A DNA stretch of 64,000 nt from Neorhizobium lilium. GTDB lineage: Bacteria > Pseudomonadota > Alphaproteobacteria > Rhizobiales > Rhizobiaceae. The stretch lies in the NCBI RefSeq assembly GCF_004053875.1, contig NZ_SBIP01000001.1:682001-746000 (forward strand), read 5' to 3'. The position numbers were made by a program, and so were the translations under genes. Under the pieces are notes generated by a model, which had not been told where the DNA came from, made no database searches, and saw nothing but the letters and a program-made list of their open reading frames with translations. Numbering within the stretch: position 1 is the stretch's first letter; the number at the start of each line of letters is the position of its first letter. Below, one piece after another: positions 20,190 to 31,768 of this stretch.

Positions 20190-20220
20190 TTTTAGCAATC
20201 AGTCTTTTATTTTTTTATTT
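20186..20220 (+). terminator. Plus-strand intrinsic terminator in the PotD upstream gap
   Basis: CTGATT (20186-20191) pairs with AATCAG (20197-20202) across a five-base loop. It is followed by a run of mostly T (20203-20220, TCTTTTATTTTTTTATTT). The stem is AT-rich, but the T tract is strong. Nothing annotated reads into it on the plus strand apart from the small candidate unit at 20041. Confidence 0.5.
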
Positions 20221-20230
20221 GCACACAAAT
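20217..20230. promoter_or_regulatory. Candidate operator ATTTG-N4-CAAAT
   Basis: ATTTGCACACAAAT has the same arm length and four-base spacer as the palindrome at 20007-20020, sharing TTTG-N4-CAAA. It lies 24 bases after the stop of the upstream glycosidase gene. Two copies of one motif, 210 bases apart in a single gap, suggest one regulator and possible looping. Confidence 0.4.
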
Positions 20231-20253
20231 TATTAATGACGAACCGACATGTG

Positions 20254-22506
20254 TCAAGCGCTACCTCGGTTGCCCACATCCGTCAGATAAAAATAAATAT
20301 CGAGCCGGCGCTCTGCGGCGCTTTCGGCAATCTTAACGCGCACGCCTTGGGAGCTTGCAATATAGCCAGTGTCCTGCCCCCCGAAACGGACAGCAAGGAT
20401 GTCGCCGATATCCAGACCCGGAAAGTCGATATAGCCGGCGGCTGCAACAGGCGCGATAGTGCAGGCCAGCCTTCCATCGGTCATGACGATACGCGACAGC
20501 GTCGTTTGCAGGTCGGTTCGCAACATCACCCTATTGTTGAGCGTCATCGACAGAATGGCGGCCTCGATGTGCAGACGCAGTATTCCCGACGGCGACAGCA
20601 TCGGTCCGAGCGCTACGTCATGGCCGGCGTTGCGCACAGTCCAGCCAGTCCAGGGATCGAACTCGACGATCTCGCCGGTTGCCATCAATGGCAGCATGGC
20701 AGCCCAGATGTAGAAGGGGTCTGTGTCGCCCTGGTCCATCGCCTCGCCGGTCACGGCGTTATAGTTTTCGGAGGCGATGCGATCTTCGCGCCAGCTCTTC
20801 ATGAACAGATCGTAGCTCTGGCTGGCAAGCTTGCTCGCTTCAGCCATGAAGCCATAGCGCCGCAGACCAAGCCAGACCATATAGTTGACGTTCGGCCAGA
20901 TGCGGCCGCGCCAATAGACGTTGTCGGCAAAGGCCGGATCGTCACGCGTCGCATTCGGCAGCACGAAATCGCCGCCGAAAGTGGTCTCGTCGCTCAGATG
21001 TTCGAGCAGACGCGCCGCCTGCGCCGGTGTCGCGGCGCCGCACAACAGCGGATAGAATGAGGTGGGCGATAGCGACCTGACGAAACCGCCGCGCCGCTGG
21101 CGATTGGCGAAGATGCCGCGGCTTTCATCCCAGAGCGTTTCCGAGATCAGCGTCCGGTGTCGTTCGGCCAAAGCGGCGAATTCATACGCATCGTCATGGT
21201 TACCGAGCACGGCGGCCATTTTCGAGAGCATTTCAGCGTCGAGAGCGGCCGCGCAATTGAGGCCCAAGTCGAAGGTCGAGAGCGTCCGGGTGACGGGATC
21301 GTAAATCGCTTCGTCATGGGTCGCGGAATTGTCCATGCCGGTCTCGTTGCGCGCGCCGAAGGCGGTGCCCTTGTAGAGACCTTCGCCCACATCCGACGTA
21401 CCGCAGGACAAAAGGCCGAAACCATCGGGATCGCGATTGTCCTGCCACCAGCGCCGGTTGCGCACCAGCGCATCATAGCTCGCCTGGATCATGGACCGCT
21501 CGCCGGTCCGCTGGTAGAGCTGCCAGACGACGAGCGCGCCGAACGGCATCTGCGTGCGATCGACCCAGGCATCGTTGGAGGTGACGATGCAGGCGATATT
21601 GCCCTGCGGAGTTGCACCGGCCATGGCGGTTGCCATGTTTTCGCGCGCCAGATCGGCATCGAACACGCCAGCGAGAAGCGCCGCAAAAATCTGGTCGTTG
21701 AACCAGACGGCAAATTTGCCGAGGTTCCAGATTCGCGTCACCGCCGTGTAGGGACGAGCGTTGGTCTCATCCCAAATGGTGTTCCAGGCGACCACGTCGC
21801 GCATCGCATCGAGCGCGCCCGCAAACACGCCGGTTTGCGCATCGGCAATCTCAGCCGGCGCACCAGCCGCAAGGCAGGCCTGCGCCTTGGCGATCGCCAG
21901 CTCGGCACTGTCGGCGACGCCTGCGGCATAGGCTCCCTGGCGCATCATTTCGAGATTGAAACGCAGGCCGATCACCGGCGCTTCGGTCTTGCGTGTGGCG
22001 GTATAGAAATAGCCGTTTTCCTCAAAGTCCGCCCGCAGCGCATCGATCGTGTCGTGACCGGTGACCTGCACCGGCGCGTCGGCGGTCGTGACCGCCACGA
22101 ACCGCGTGCCGACCTTCAGCAGCGTGATATTGCGGCCAGCATTATGGACAGCCACTTCACCGCCATCTGATGAGATCGCCAGTGTCAGCCAGAACCGCAG
22201 CCCCCACTCAGCCGAGACCGTGCCGTTCCAGCTGCCACGGAAGGCAAAGGGATCCGTCTTCGTCGTCGAAAAGGCGACCGTCGTGCCGCTGTGATCGGTC
22301 TCAAGTTCGATCAGCGACCCGTCGATGGCGTGGCGGCCGAGGCGAACCGTGTCGCGCCGCGGCTCGATCGCTGAGGTCGTCTTGCTGCGGGTCGAATACA
22401 GGACCGGCGTGATCCGCACACCAAGCGGCAAAAAGACCATTTCGGCCGGCCGGTCGGACCAGCTGTTCCAGGCGCGCATCAGGGGGATCGTCGAATGTCG
22501 TAGCAT
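20254..22506 (-). CDS. Cytosolic (alpha/alpha)6-barrel glycosidase, MGH1/GH63-like
   Basis: A 750-residue protein. The N-terminal ~200 residues look like a beta-sandwich, and the C-terminal ~450 form an (alpha/alpha)6 barrel of the mannosylglycerate hydrolase-like/GH63 group. Recognisable blocks are GMDNSATHDEA at residues 390-400, which carries a likely catalytic acid, and YWRGRIWPNVNYMVWLGLR at about 531. No signal peptide is present. It follows the GH106-like gene by 17 bases and precedes the importer block. It probably cleaves an alpha-linked sugar from an imported glycoside. The family call is firm at fold level, and substrate assignment is not possible. Confidence 0.75.
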   Translation of the reverse strand: MLRHSTIPLMRAWNSWSDRPAEMVFLPLGVRITPVLYSTRSKTTSAIEPRRDTVRLGRHAIDGSLIELETDHSGTTVAFSTTKTDPFAFRGSWNGTVSAEWGLRFWLTLAISSDGGEVAVHNAGRNITLLKVGTRFVAVTTADAPVQVTGHDTIDALRADFEENGYFYTATRKTEAPVIGLRFNLEMMRQGAYAAGVADSAELAIAKAQACLAAGAPAEIADAQTGVFAGALDAMRDVVAWNTIWDETNARPYTAVTRIWNLGKFAVWFNDQIFAALLAGVFDADLARENMATAMAGATPQGNIACIVTSNDAWVDRTQMPFGALVVWQLYQRTGERSMIQASYDALVRNRRWWQDNRDPDGFGLLSCGTSDVGEGLYKGTAFGARNETGMDNSATHDEAIYDPVTRTLSTFDLGLNCAAALDAEMLSKMAAVLGNHDDAYEFAALAERHRTLISETLWDESRGIFANRQRRGGFVRSLSPTSFYPLLCGAATPAQAARLLEHLSDETTFGGDFVLPNATRDDPAFADNVYWRGRIWPNVNYMVWLGLRRYGFMAEASKLASQSYDLFMKSWREDRIASENYNAVTGEAMDQGDTDPFYIWAAMLPLMATGEIVEFDPWTGWTVRNAGHDVALGPMLSPSGILRLHIEAAILSMTLNNRVMLRTDLQTTLSRIVMTDGRLACTIAPVAAAGYIDFPGLDIGDILAVRFGGQDTGYIASSQGVRVKIAESAAERRLDIYFYLTDVGNRGSA

Positions 22507-22523
22507 GGCTCTGTAACTTCCGG

Positions 22524-25208
22524 TCAGTGTGTCAGCGGGATGAGTTTCGGTGCTGCGGACAGGCCGCTCTTGTCAGCGGTATCACCGAGATAAGGCGTGT
22601 TGGTGTAATAGCGATTCGCCGCCGTATTGGCGACGCGCAGCTCAAGCGAATAGATACCCGGCAGCAACCGCCCCAGCGCGAAGCGATAAGGCCGCCAGCC
22701 TCGTCTGTCGATCAACCGGCCATCCAGATGGACGGCAACTACGGTCGCGACCTCCGGCAAGTCGAGAAACCACACGGCCTCTTCACCAATCTCCAGCACC
22801 AGCCGGTAGATGCCGGTGCCGGAGAAATCGGCAAATCCCTGCGTCTCCCACCCGGTCCCGACCGAGATCGGCACGAAGGCCGCACCGGTGCCCGGTGCAA
22901 AACTCCAGCCATCCACAAGCGGTATAGCGCGCGCGACGTCGAGCGACGGCCGGGCCGTGAGACGGCCCTCGCCTGCAGGCTCCTGCGCCGTCACACGCAA
23001 TCTTATGCAGCGCGCTTCCTGCGGATCGAGCGTAACCGTCAGGCGGTTGAAGACGGCGGCCTCCTCCACCTTGCCTGTCGTGGCGGACCAGACTTCGCAA
23101 TCGAAACCGTCACCGAAGGAAATTTCGCTCACCAGCGGCATTGCGCCATCGTTGAACAGAACGATCCGCCACCAGCCATCGGCTTCATATCCAACCCATT
23201 GCCAGGGCCGCTCCGCGGTTTTGCTTGCGATGACAGGACCGAAATGTGGGAGACCTGCCAGGAGCGCTTCTATATCATTGATGCCGGGCATCCGATCGAT
23301 ATGCATCGACGTCACCCCGCTGGCTGGAGCGGCGGCATCGCAAACGGTAGAAAGGCGATCTCCGAAGGACCAGACGATACCGCCAGCGGCGCTGAAGGCG
23401 TCCAGCGCCCGCAACGTTGTTTCTGTCTCCAACACGGTCACCGATGGCAGGATCACGGCATCGAAAGCGAGCCCGGAGACGAGCACCCGGCCGCTTTCGA
23501 TCCTCGCCTTCGCCAGATCGGCCTCGCTGACGAACATGAAGTCGCAACGCTGTGCAAGAAGCCATTCGCACCACACGCCGATATGTGTGGCGTGGCTATG
23601 GCGCGGGCCTTCCGCAAAGGCAGTCTGAAGCGGATAGAGGATCGCCACCGGGGTGCGCGGCGTGGCCGGCTCGATGAAAGCGGAAATCCGCGCGGTCTCC
23701 TGCGCGAAGAGATCGTGATAGTCCCACCAGGGCTCGAAATTGATGCCCGGCCCGAAATCGAAGCGCGGATTGTCAAAGGGCGTCGGATCGTCGTCACGCC
23801 CATCCGTCTGGTAGACGCCATGCCACAGGAACTGGCGGGCGCCAAGGCAATAGAGCCGGATCGCCTGCGCCCGCATTGTTTCCAGCGTCAGTTCCCATTG
23901 CCCAGCGGCGCGCACCGGCGTTCGCTCGGCACTGGCATAGGTTTCGACTACGCAGCGGCTGCGGCCGTTCGAACGGGCAACGGAATCGCCGAGCTTTGGC
24001 GCAAGCTGGGCAACGAAATTGTTGGAATCGACTGCCGTCTCGTGCCTGTGGGCATCGATGCCGAAGAAGTCCACCGCAAGCGCCACTCTCGGGTCGATGC
24101 TCGTGAAGCCGCCATTTAACGACCATGAACCGATATGCGGCAGGATCTCATGCCCGGTAAACGTAATCCCCTTGCCCTTAGCCCATCTGCGCAAAGTGCC
24201 GGAGAAGGCCTCGTTCATCAGTGCCGAATAGGCGTCATAGAACCGCGCGCGCAACCGCAAGGTCTCAGGCCCGACGTCACGCAGCAAAGCCAGCAGGGTT
24301 TTGGCAAAGGTTTCGTCCGTGCCGAGAGAAACGGCGCCTGGCAGGCTGGGCGCGAACAGCAGGCTATTGCCAAGGCTGCCTGAGATCTGATCCCACTTGT
24401 AAAAACCCGCCGCCGGCTGGTCGTAGAACACAAAGCCGACGGGATCCGGCACGAGATTGCCAAGCGCCTCGACCAGCGGATCAAGCCCGACCGCGATGAA
24501 CCGCTCTGCGGCCTGCGGCAGGAGATAATTGATCAGCCGCGATGTCGTCGATCGGGCGCTGACGAACACCGTCAGCATCTGGCCCTCCCCGGGCACTCCG
24601 TCGAACGCGTAAGTGCAGGACACGCCGTTGCTTTCGACGATGGATGTCCGCGCTGTTACATCGACGACCTGATCGAGGCCGTTGATGCCACCCGACGAGT
24701 GCAGCAAAGCGGCTTCGACCGTCCACTGACACCATTCGATCACGCTGCCTTCATACTGCCACTCCACGATATCGGCGCCCATCGTTCGGGCGAATGGCGG
24801 GTGGATGCCGCTGATCTCGCCCCGCGCATCGCCTGAGGACGACCAGAACAGGTGGCACTCGCGCAAGTCATCGCGGCCCGCAACCGTTCGGCCGCCAGCT
24901 TGGCCGCTGATCCAGTTGTAATCGTCGTAGATCCCGAGTTTCAGCCCTAGTTGGCCGGCAATTGCGGCCGCAACGCGATAGGCGTCCAGATAGGCCGGTG
25001 ACAGGTAGTCGTTGCGCGACATCGCAAGCCTAGCCTGGATCAGGATCGTACCGATCCCCTTCCGCTTGAAGTCGCCAAGCTGCGCGTGGCAAACCTCCTC
25101 CGTCGGGATCGAATGCCAGAACCAGTAGGCGGACGGCCGAAACGCGGCTGTCGGGTTCTCGAACACGTCGCGGTGGTCGATATCCTGTCCGGTTGCAATC
25201 TGGCCCAA
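22524..25208 (-). CDS. GH106-like protein (putative alpha-L-rhamnosidase), cytosolic
   Basis: An 894-residue protein with a family-typical opening, FRPSAYWFWHSIPTEE at residues 23-38 and then LGDFKRKGIGTILIQ, leading a TIM-barrel catalytic region. A flavodoxin-like region follows near residues 540-640 and a C-terminal jelly-roll sugar-binding domain near 770-890 (GIYRLVLEIGEEAVWFLDLP). Known GH106 enzymes are often exported and larger; this one has no signal peptide. It is the first gene of the minus-strand glycoside locus. Rhamnose removal from an imported plant glycoside is the best guess, though distant members of this family may act on other deoxy sugars. Confidence 0.65.
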   Translation of the reverse strand: MGQIATGQDIDHRDVFENPTAAFRPSAYWFWHSIPTEEVCHAQLGDFKRKGIGTILIQARLAMSRNDYLSPAYLDAYRVAAAIAGQLGLKLGIYDDYNWISGQAGGRTVAGRDDLRECHLFWSSSGDARGEISGIHPPFARTMGADIVEWQYEGSVIEWCQWTVEAALLHSSGGINGLDQVVDVTARTSIVESNGVSCTYAFDGVPGEGQMLTVFVSARSTTSRLINYLLPQAAERFIAVGLDPLVEALGNLVPDPVGFVFYDQPAAGFYKWDQISGSLGNSLLFAPSLPGAVSLGTDETFAKTLLALLRDVGPETLRLRARFYDAYSALMNEAFSGTLRRWAKGKGITFTGHEILPHIGSWSLNGGFTSIDPRVALAVDFFGIDAHRHETAVDSNNFVAQLAPKLGDSVARSNGRSRCVVETYASAERTPVRAAGQWELTLETMRAQAIRLYCLGARQFLWHGVYQTDGRDDDPTPFDNPRFDFGPGINFEPWWDYHDLFAQETARISAFIEPATPRTPVAILYPLQTAFAEGPRHSHATHIGVWCEWLLAQRCDFMFVSEADLAKARIESGRVLVSGLAFDAVILPSVTVLETETTLRALDAFSAAGGIVWSFGDRLSTVCDAAAPASGVTSMHIDRMPGINDIEALLAGLPHFGPVIASKTAERPWQWVGYEADGWWRIVLFNDGAMPLVSEISFGDGFDCEVWSATTGKVEEAAVFNRLTVTLDPQEARCIRLRVTAQEPAGEGRLTARPSLDVARAIPLVDGWSFAPGTGAAFVPISVGTGWETQGFADFSGTGIYRLVLEIGEEAVWFLDLPEVATVVAVHLDGRLIDRRGWRPYRFALGRLLPGIYSLELRVANTAANRYYTNTPYLGDTADKSGLSAAPKLIPLTH

Positions 25209-25230
25209 CTCGTCTGCTCCCTAGAGCGCC

Positions 25231-25250
25231 GCGCGTTCTATCGAACGCGC
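25231..25250. repeat. Perfect inverted repeat upstream of the GH106-like gene
   Basis: GCGCGTTC and GAACGCGC flank a four-base TATC loop. It lies 23 bases upstream of the GH106-like start codon, within the probable leader, so it could block ribosome access or be an operator. It has no T tract on either side. Confidence 0.4.
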
Positions 25251-25274
25251 AAAGGTCGCTCTACACTTTGAATA

Positions 25275-25325
25275 TAAAGCATTTTTTCGCATTCAGATGA
25301 ATACACCTGAATGCCAAATGCTTTA
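25275..25325 (-). terminator. Long interrupted hairpin at the end of nicB
   Basis: TAAAGCATTT (25275-25284) pairs with AAATGCTTTA (25316-25325), and inside it GCATTCAG (25289-25296) pairs with CTGAATGC (25307-25314). The outer arm contains the nicB stop codon. On the minus strand it would end the nicAB message, although only a short T-rich tail follows. It also lies in the promoter zone of the GH106-like operon. Confidence 0.5.
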
Positions 25326-28300
25326 GTAGCTTGCTGCCGTTACGCGTTCCATGGCCTTCGTCGTTTCCGTCCAGGCAGGCTTGTCGGGGGCGAAACGCGC
25401 CCTCAGATAATCGGCAAGGTCCTTGATCTGGCTCTCGTTCAGCGTCTCGCGGAACGCCGGCATCGACATCACTTCCGGGGCTTCGCGGCCGGTCGTCTGC
25501 GCAAGGATTGCCGGCGCCTCGACACCGTTCAGGATCGCCTGGAGGAGATTATCAGGTGTTACGGCATGCAGGTTGCTGTTGAGCGCCAACGACGACAGGA
25601 TCGTGTTTCCTGTGTGGCATGTGGCGCAGGCGCCGTTAAAGATACGTTCGCCCTTCGGCGAAATCAAAGCGGCAGACACCTTGGCTTCATCGCTAGCCGC
25701 GATGGCGGCTTCGCTCTGAGCGCTTGGGTCGGCGGGTTCCTTGCCCTCATTCAGACTGGCGAGATAGCTCGCCATGGCGCGAATATCGCTATCAGGCAAC
25801 GGCTGCATGGCCTCGACGACATGCGCCATCGGGCCGACGGCGCTGCCATGATCGCGCGCATGTCCGGTGCGCAGATAGTCGTAGAATGCATCGGCCGTCC
25901 AGCCCACCGGGCCCTTGGCGAACGCATTCAAGGCCGGCGCTTCCCAGCCGTCGGCAAAGCCGCCGGAAAGCCGGGCGCTGCCGCTCTTTTCCGCGCCGAG
26001 CAGATTGCGATCCGTGTGGCAGGCCGAACAGTGGCCCAGCGTCTCGACGAGGTAGGCGCCCCTGTTCCACGTAGCGTTGCGGGTCTCGACGTATTGGAAC
26101 GGCTCCGCTTTCAGGAACAGCGCGTTCCAGCCCGCCATCATCGCGCGGATGCTATAGGGAAATTTGAGCTTCGTCTCCGGCGCCTTTTCATCGACCGGTG
26201 CCTGCGTCATCATATAAGCATAGAGCGCTTGAAGATCGGCATCGTCCGCACCCGCGAAAGACGTGTAGGGATGGGCTGGATAAAGGTGGTGGCCGTCACG
26301 GCTGACGCCCGCGCGCATGGCCCGTTCGAAGGCCGGATAGGACCAGGCGCCGATACCGCTTTGCGCGTCCGGGCTGATATTGGTGGCATAGACGGCGCCG
26401 AACGGCGTGTCGAAGCGTCGGCCGCCCGCAAAGGGCGTGCCGTCATTGCCGACATGGCAGACATTGCAGGCGCCGGCCGCCGCCGCCAGCCGACCGCGCT
26501 CGATGGTGGCGGTGCTGTAGACATCGGCGTTTGGGCGCTGGATGGTGCCGATCGCCGGACGCCACGGCGAGGCCATGGTGACGATACCGGACAGAGCAGC
26601 GACGGCACCGACTGCCGAAAGACCGATGCTCCACCAGTTCCGTTTCTTCGCAGGCGGGGCAGCCGGCGGTTCGTCCATCTTGCCGTTCAGCGCGGCGAGT
26701 ACCAGTTCCGGTGTCAGCGGCAGTTCGCGGAAACGAATGCCGGTGGCGTCGTAGACCGCATTGGCAATGGCCGAGGCACTGGGAACTGAGGCGGACTCTC
26801 CGACGCCGAGCGGAGGCTCGTCCTGCCGCGGCACCATCAGCACGTCGATGGCTGGCACCTCTGGGAAAGTGATCAGCGGATAGCCACCCCACTCTTTCGA
26901 CTGCACGGCAGTTGACGAGAATTCGACCTTTTCCTTCAACACCCGGCTGGTGGATTGAATGATATTGCCGTGGATCTGGTGGCGCACGCCATCGGGATTG
27001 ATCATCATCCCGGAATCCTGCGCGCAAGTCACCTTGGTGACCGCAATTTCGCCAGTCTTCTTGTTGACGGCGACATCGGCCACCCAGGCGGCCCAGGCGG
27101 CGGCTTTGCCCGGGAACGGCCCATGGACGTAGACGGCATAGGCAAATCCGCGCCCGTAGAACAGGTCGCCCTCGCCGCCGAGAGTACCCCATGTCGTATG
27201 CGGCACCCACTTCGCCCGTTCGGTCAGCGCGTTCACCAGGTCGACGGCGCGTGGATCGTGGAGGTAGCGAAGCCGGTACTCGACTGGATCGACACCGGCG
27301 GCGGCGGCCAGTTCATCGACATAGCATTCGTGGGCGAAAGTGTTGGGCATCGCCGATACACCGCGGAACCAGGAGGCGCGCGCGATCGGTGGCATGTCGT
27401 GCACCGTCACGCGGAGGTTGCCGTAGGCATAGGGCGGGATGGCGGTGCGATCGCCCATCTGCACGACATCGGAGACTGGCGGCACCTTGCCGGTGAGGAT
27501 CAGGGGAAGGGTTGGCGCCAGATTGGAGGGATAGCGCGTTTCGAAATCATATGCGGAGGGACCGCCCTCCAGATCGAGACCGCCGCGCACATCCATGATC
27601 TGGGCAGCGCCCTTCGGCTCCCAGGCATGCTCCTGTTCACGCGTCAACTGGACCCGAACCGGCGCCTTGACGGCCCGCGACAGCAGCGCCGCGTCTGCCG
27701 TGACATCATCGGCGCAGTTGCGACCATAACAGCCGGCCGCCTCCATCCGCTCGACCCGGATCATCTCTTCCGGCATGTCGAGAAGGAGCGCCAGATCGCG
27801 GCGCATGGGGAACGGATTCTGCGTTCCAGACCAGACCGTCAGCCCATCTTCATTGTAATCGGCCACCGCGCAGGATGGCCCGATCGAGCCGTGCATCTGG
27901 TAAGGCCAGACATAGGTGCGGTTCATCGGCTGGGTGCTGCCGGCCAATGCCATGTCGACATTGCCGCGATCGGCAAGCTTGCGTGGCGTCGATGGATTGG
28001 CGCGCAGCGCCTTCTCCGGCATGTTCAGATCGGGCCACTCGGGCGGTGCGCGCCATACGACCTTCAAGCTCTTGGCCGCCTCGATGGCGATTTCCTCGCG
28101 GGTCGCCACCACGCCGACAAAATCGCCGATAGCCACAACGCTGACGATGCCACTGATATGGGCGACCGAAGCGTCGTCGATCGAGATCAGGCTTTTACCG
28201 ACATGGTCGCCGTGATCGAAGCCGGCATAGGGCGGGAGAACGACGCGGCCATGCAACATGCCGGGCACGCGGACATCATGCACGTAGGTCCAGCGCCCCG

Positions 28301-28871
28301 TTGCCTTATCGGGAATATCGACGCGCGGACGTGACGAACCGACCAGTGTATAGTCCGAGGCCGGCTTCAGGGCCGCGTGACTGTCGATCGACAGCCTGAC
28401 ATGACTGCCGGCGACGATATCGCCGAAGCTGAGTTGCCAGTTCTCGCCCCCATCAGCACGGATGATGCCGTCTTCCAGCCTCAGCCGATCGAGCGGAACG
28501 CCGACCTTCTCTGCAGCCATGGCCAGAAGATGCTGGCGGGCAGTGGCGGCGGCCTGACGCAACGGCAGCGCGGTGATCTGGATCGTTTCGCTGGCGATGG
28601 TCGCGCCTTGGTTGGGCGCGACGGAGGTCGTGCCGAGCACCATATCCACATGCTCGAACGGCACGTTGAGTTCTTCGGCGACGATTTGCGCCAGCGAGGT
28701 GCGAATGCCTGTCCCAAGATCGACATGGCCGTTGAACGCGGTCACACGGCTATCGAGGCCCACCGCGATATAGAGTTCCGCAGCATCGCCCAGCAGCGCG
28801 TCATTGACGATCAAGAGCATGTCGCCGGATGACATATAGGCGGATTTCGGTGTTTGGCGGTGATCGGTCAC
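25323..28871 (-). CDS. nicB: Nicotinate dehydrogenase large subunit (molybdopterin domain fused to triheme cytochrome c)
   Basis: An 1182-residue subunit that hydroxylates nicotinate to 6-hydroxynicotinate and passes electrons to the respiratory chain. Residues 1-740 are the molybdenum-binding xanthine-dehydrogenase-like domains, with the catalytic glutamate in GVGES. One membrane helix follows (WSIGLSAVGAVAALSG, about residues 760-780). The cytochrome c part has three heme motifs, CNVCH at 802, CSACH at 948 and CATCH at 1082. This fusion and length match NicB of Pseudomonas putida (1187 residues, from memory). GTG 28871 is chosen: AAGGAGG lies seven bases upstream and the codon overlaps the nicA stop (GTGA). 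The isoquinoline oxidoreductase IorB family is the nearest alternative, but the neighbours settle it. Confidence 0.93.
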   Translation of the reverse strand: MTDHRQTPKSAYMSSGDMLLIVNDALLGDAAELYIAVGLDSRVTAFNGHVDLGTGIRTSLAQIVAEELNVPFEHVDMVLGTTSVAPNQGATIASETIQITALPLRQAAATARQHLLAMAAEKVGVPLDRLRLEDGIIRADGGENWQLSFGDIVAGSHVRLSIDSHAALKPASDYTLVGSSRPRVDIPDKATGRWTYVHDVRVPGMLHGRVVLPPYAGFDHGDHVGKSLISIDDASVAHISGIVSVVAIGDFVGVVATREEIAIEAAKSLKVVWRAPPEWPDLNMPEKALRANPSTPRKLADRGNVDMALAGSTQPMNRTYVWPYQMHGSIGPSCAVADYNEDGLTVWSGTQNPFPMRRDLALLLDMPEEMIRVERMEAAGCYGRNCADDVTADAALLSRAVKAPVRVQLTREQEHAWEPKGAAQIMDVRGGLDLEGGPSAYDFETRYPSNLAPTLPLILTGKVPPVSDVVQMGDRTAIPPYAYGNLRVTVHDMPPIARASWFRGVSAMPNTFAHECYVDELAAAAGVDPVEYRLRYLHDPRAVDLVNALTERAKWVPHTTWGTLGGEGDLFYGRGFAYAVYVHGPFPGKAAAWAAWVADVAVNKKTGEIAVTKVTCAQDSGMMINPDGVRHQIHGNIIQSTSRVLKEKVEFSSTAVQSKEWGGYPLITFPEVPAIDVLMVPRQDEPPLGVGESASVPSASAIANAVYDATGIRFRELPLTPELVLAALNGKMDEPPAAPPAKKRNWWSIGLSAVGAVAALSGIVTMASPWRPAIGTIQRPNADVYSTATIERGRLAAAAGACNVCHVGNDGTPFAGGRRFDTPFGAVYATNISPDAQSGIGAWSYPAFERAMRAGVSRDGHHLYPAHPYTSFAGADDADLQALYAYMMTQAPVDEKAPETKLKFPYSIRAMMAGWNALFLKAEPFQYVETRNATWNRGAYLVETLGHCSACHTDRNLLGAEKSGSARLSGGFADGWEAPALNAFAKGPVGWTADAFYDYLRTGHARDHGSAVGPMAHVVEAMQPLPDSDIRAMASYLASLNEGKEPADPSAQSEAAIAASDEAKVSAALISPKGERIFNGACATCHTGNTILSSLALNSNLHAVTPDNLLQAILNGVEAPAILAQTTGREAPEVMSMPAFRETLNESQIKDLADYLRARFAPDKPAWTETTKAMERVTAASY

Positions 28872-29407
28872 GGGGAGACCTCCTTCGCGGCTTTTGGCGA
28901 CACACCATCCGGCGTGGATCGATACGTCCGCTCGGCCTTGGCATAAGCGACGGCCCGCCTGGCCGCAGCGAGTATTTCCATATGCGTTCCGCAACGGCAG
29001 AGGTGGTGACGCAACGCCTCGCGGATCGCGTCCTCGTCGGGATTAGCATTGCGATTGAGCAGGGCGGCGGTGGCGATGATCATGCCGTTCAGGCAGTATC
29101 CGCACTGAGCGGCGGCCTCATCGATAAAAGCCTCCTGGACCGGATGCAGATACTCGGGTGTGCCGAGACCCTCGAGCGTGGTGATACGACGCGTGCCGAT
29201 GGCACCGAGCGGCACGGTGCACGAGCGGACGGCGCGGCCATCAACGAGAATGGCGCAGGCGCCGCATTCGCCAAGCCCGCAACCGTATTTCGGACCATTC
29301 AGGGAGAGGTCGTTTCTGAGGATATAAAGAAGAGGTGTTTCCGGGCTTGCTTCGACGCTCTCGACGGCGTCGTTCACATTCAAACTGAAGCAAACTGGCA
29401 GTGTCAA
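28868..29407 (-). CDS. nicA: Nicotinate dehydrogenase small subunit (two 2Fe-2S clusters)
   Basis: A 179-residue iron-sulfur subunit that relays electrons from the molybdenum centre. The plant-type ferredoxin cluster is bound by GCGLGECGAC and a later Cys in VRSC; the second cluster uses QCGYC and LCRCG. The C-terminal 20 residues extend beyond the usual end of the family. The start is TTG 29407, supported by GGAGGG six bases upstream. It overlaps nicB by four bases. Its promoter faces nicC across a 356-base gap. Confidence 0.92.
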   Translation of the reverse strand: MTLPVCFSLNVNDAVESVEASPETPLLYILRNDLSLNGPKYGCGLGECGACAILVDGRAVRSCTVPLGAIGTRRITTLEGLGTPEYLHPVQEAFIDEAAAQCGYCLNGMIIATAALLNRNANPDEDAIREALRHHLCRCGTHMEILAAARRAVAYAKAERTYRSTPDGVSPKAAKEVSP

Positions 29408-29552
29408 ATCAGGCCCTCCGCATCGAAGAACTCAACACAGACCATGCCTTTTCCCACCGGCCGAACCGCTACGCAGCGGGCGTCGTTCGGACGCCTGCAA
29501 ACCATAGCGATGCGACAGTCACCGACTTTTCGCATCCGTTGCCCCTTTTATT

Positions 29553-29578
29553 ATTAAGAAGTGCATACGCTTCATAAT
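29553..29578. promoter_or_regulatory. Candidate nic operator 1
   Basis: The outer arms ATTA/TAAT and inner arms GAAG/CTTC surround TGCATACG, giving an extended inverted repeat. It contains AGTGCATACGCT at 29560-29571. It is 146 bases upstream of the nicA start codon, in reach of the nicA promoter. Confidence 0.5.
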
Positions 29579-29646
29579 GACAAAATACAAGCCGGATTTT
29601 ATCGCGGTACTTTTGCTAGAATATTCATTCATGCCCTAATATCTGA

Positions 29647-31697
<2,051 letters not shown>

Positions 31698-31768
31698 TCT
31701 CGGTGGCGGAGCCTTTCGCTTCGCCACTTGCCCATCTTTTTGCCTTCCATGCATCTGAGGTGTCATCC

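Noticed and set aside
20236-24119. Long plus-strand frames over the two large glycosidases
   Set aside because: The minus-strand products show family motifs throughout, whereas these frames read as Arg/Gln/His-rich sequence without ribosome sites.
25311-28334. Two long plus-strand open frames (25311-26789 and 26955-28334) opposite nicB
   Set aside because: They are antisense to a well-supported molybdopterin/cytochrome gene, lie in its mirror frame as is common in GC-rich DNA, and have Arg/His/Gly-rich composition with no domain.
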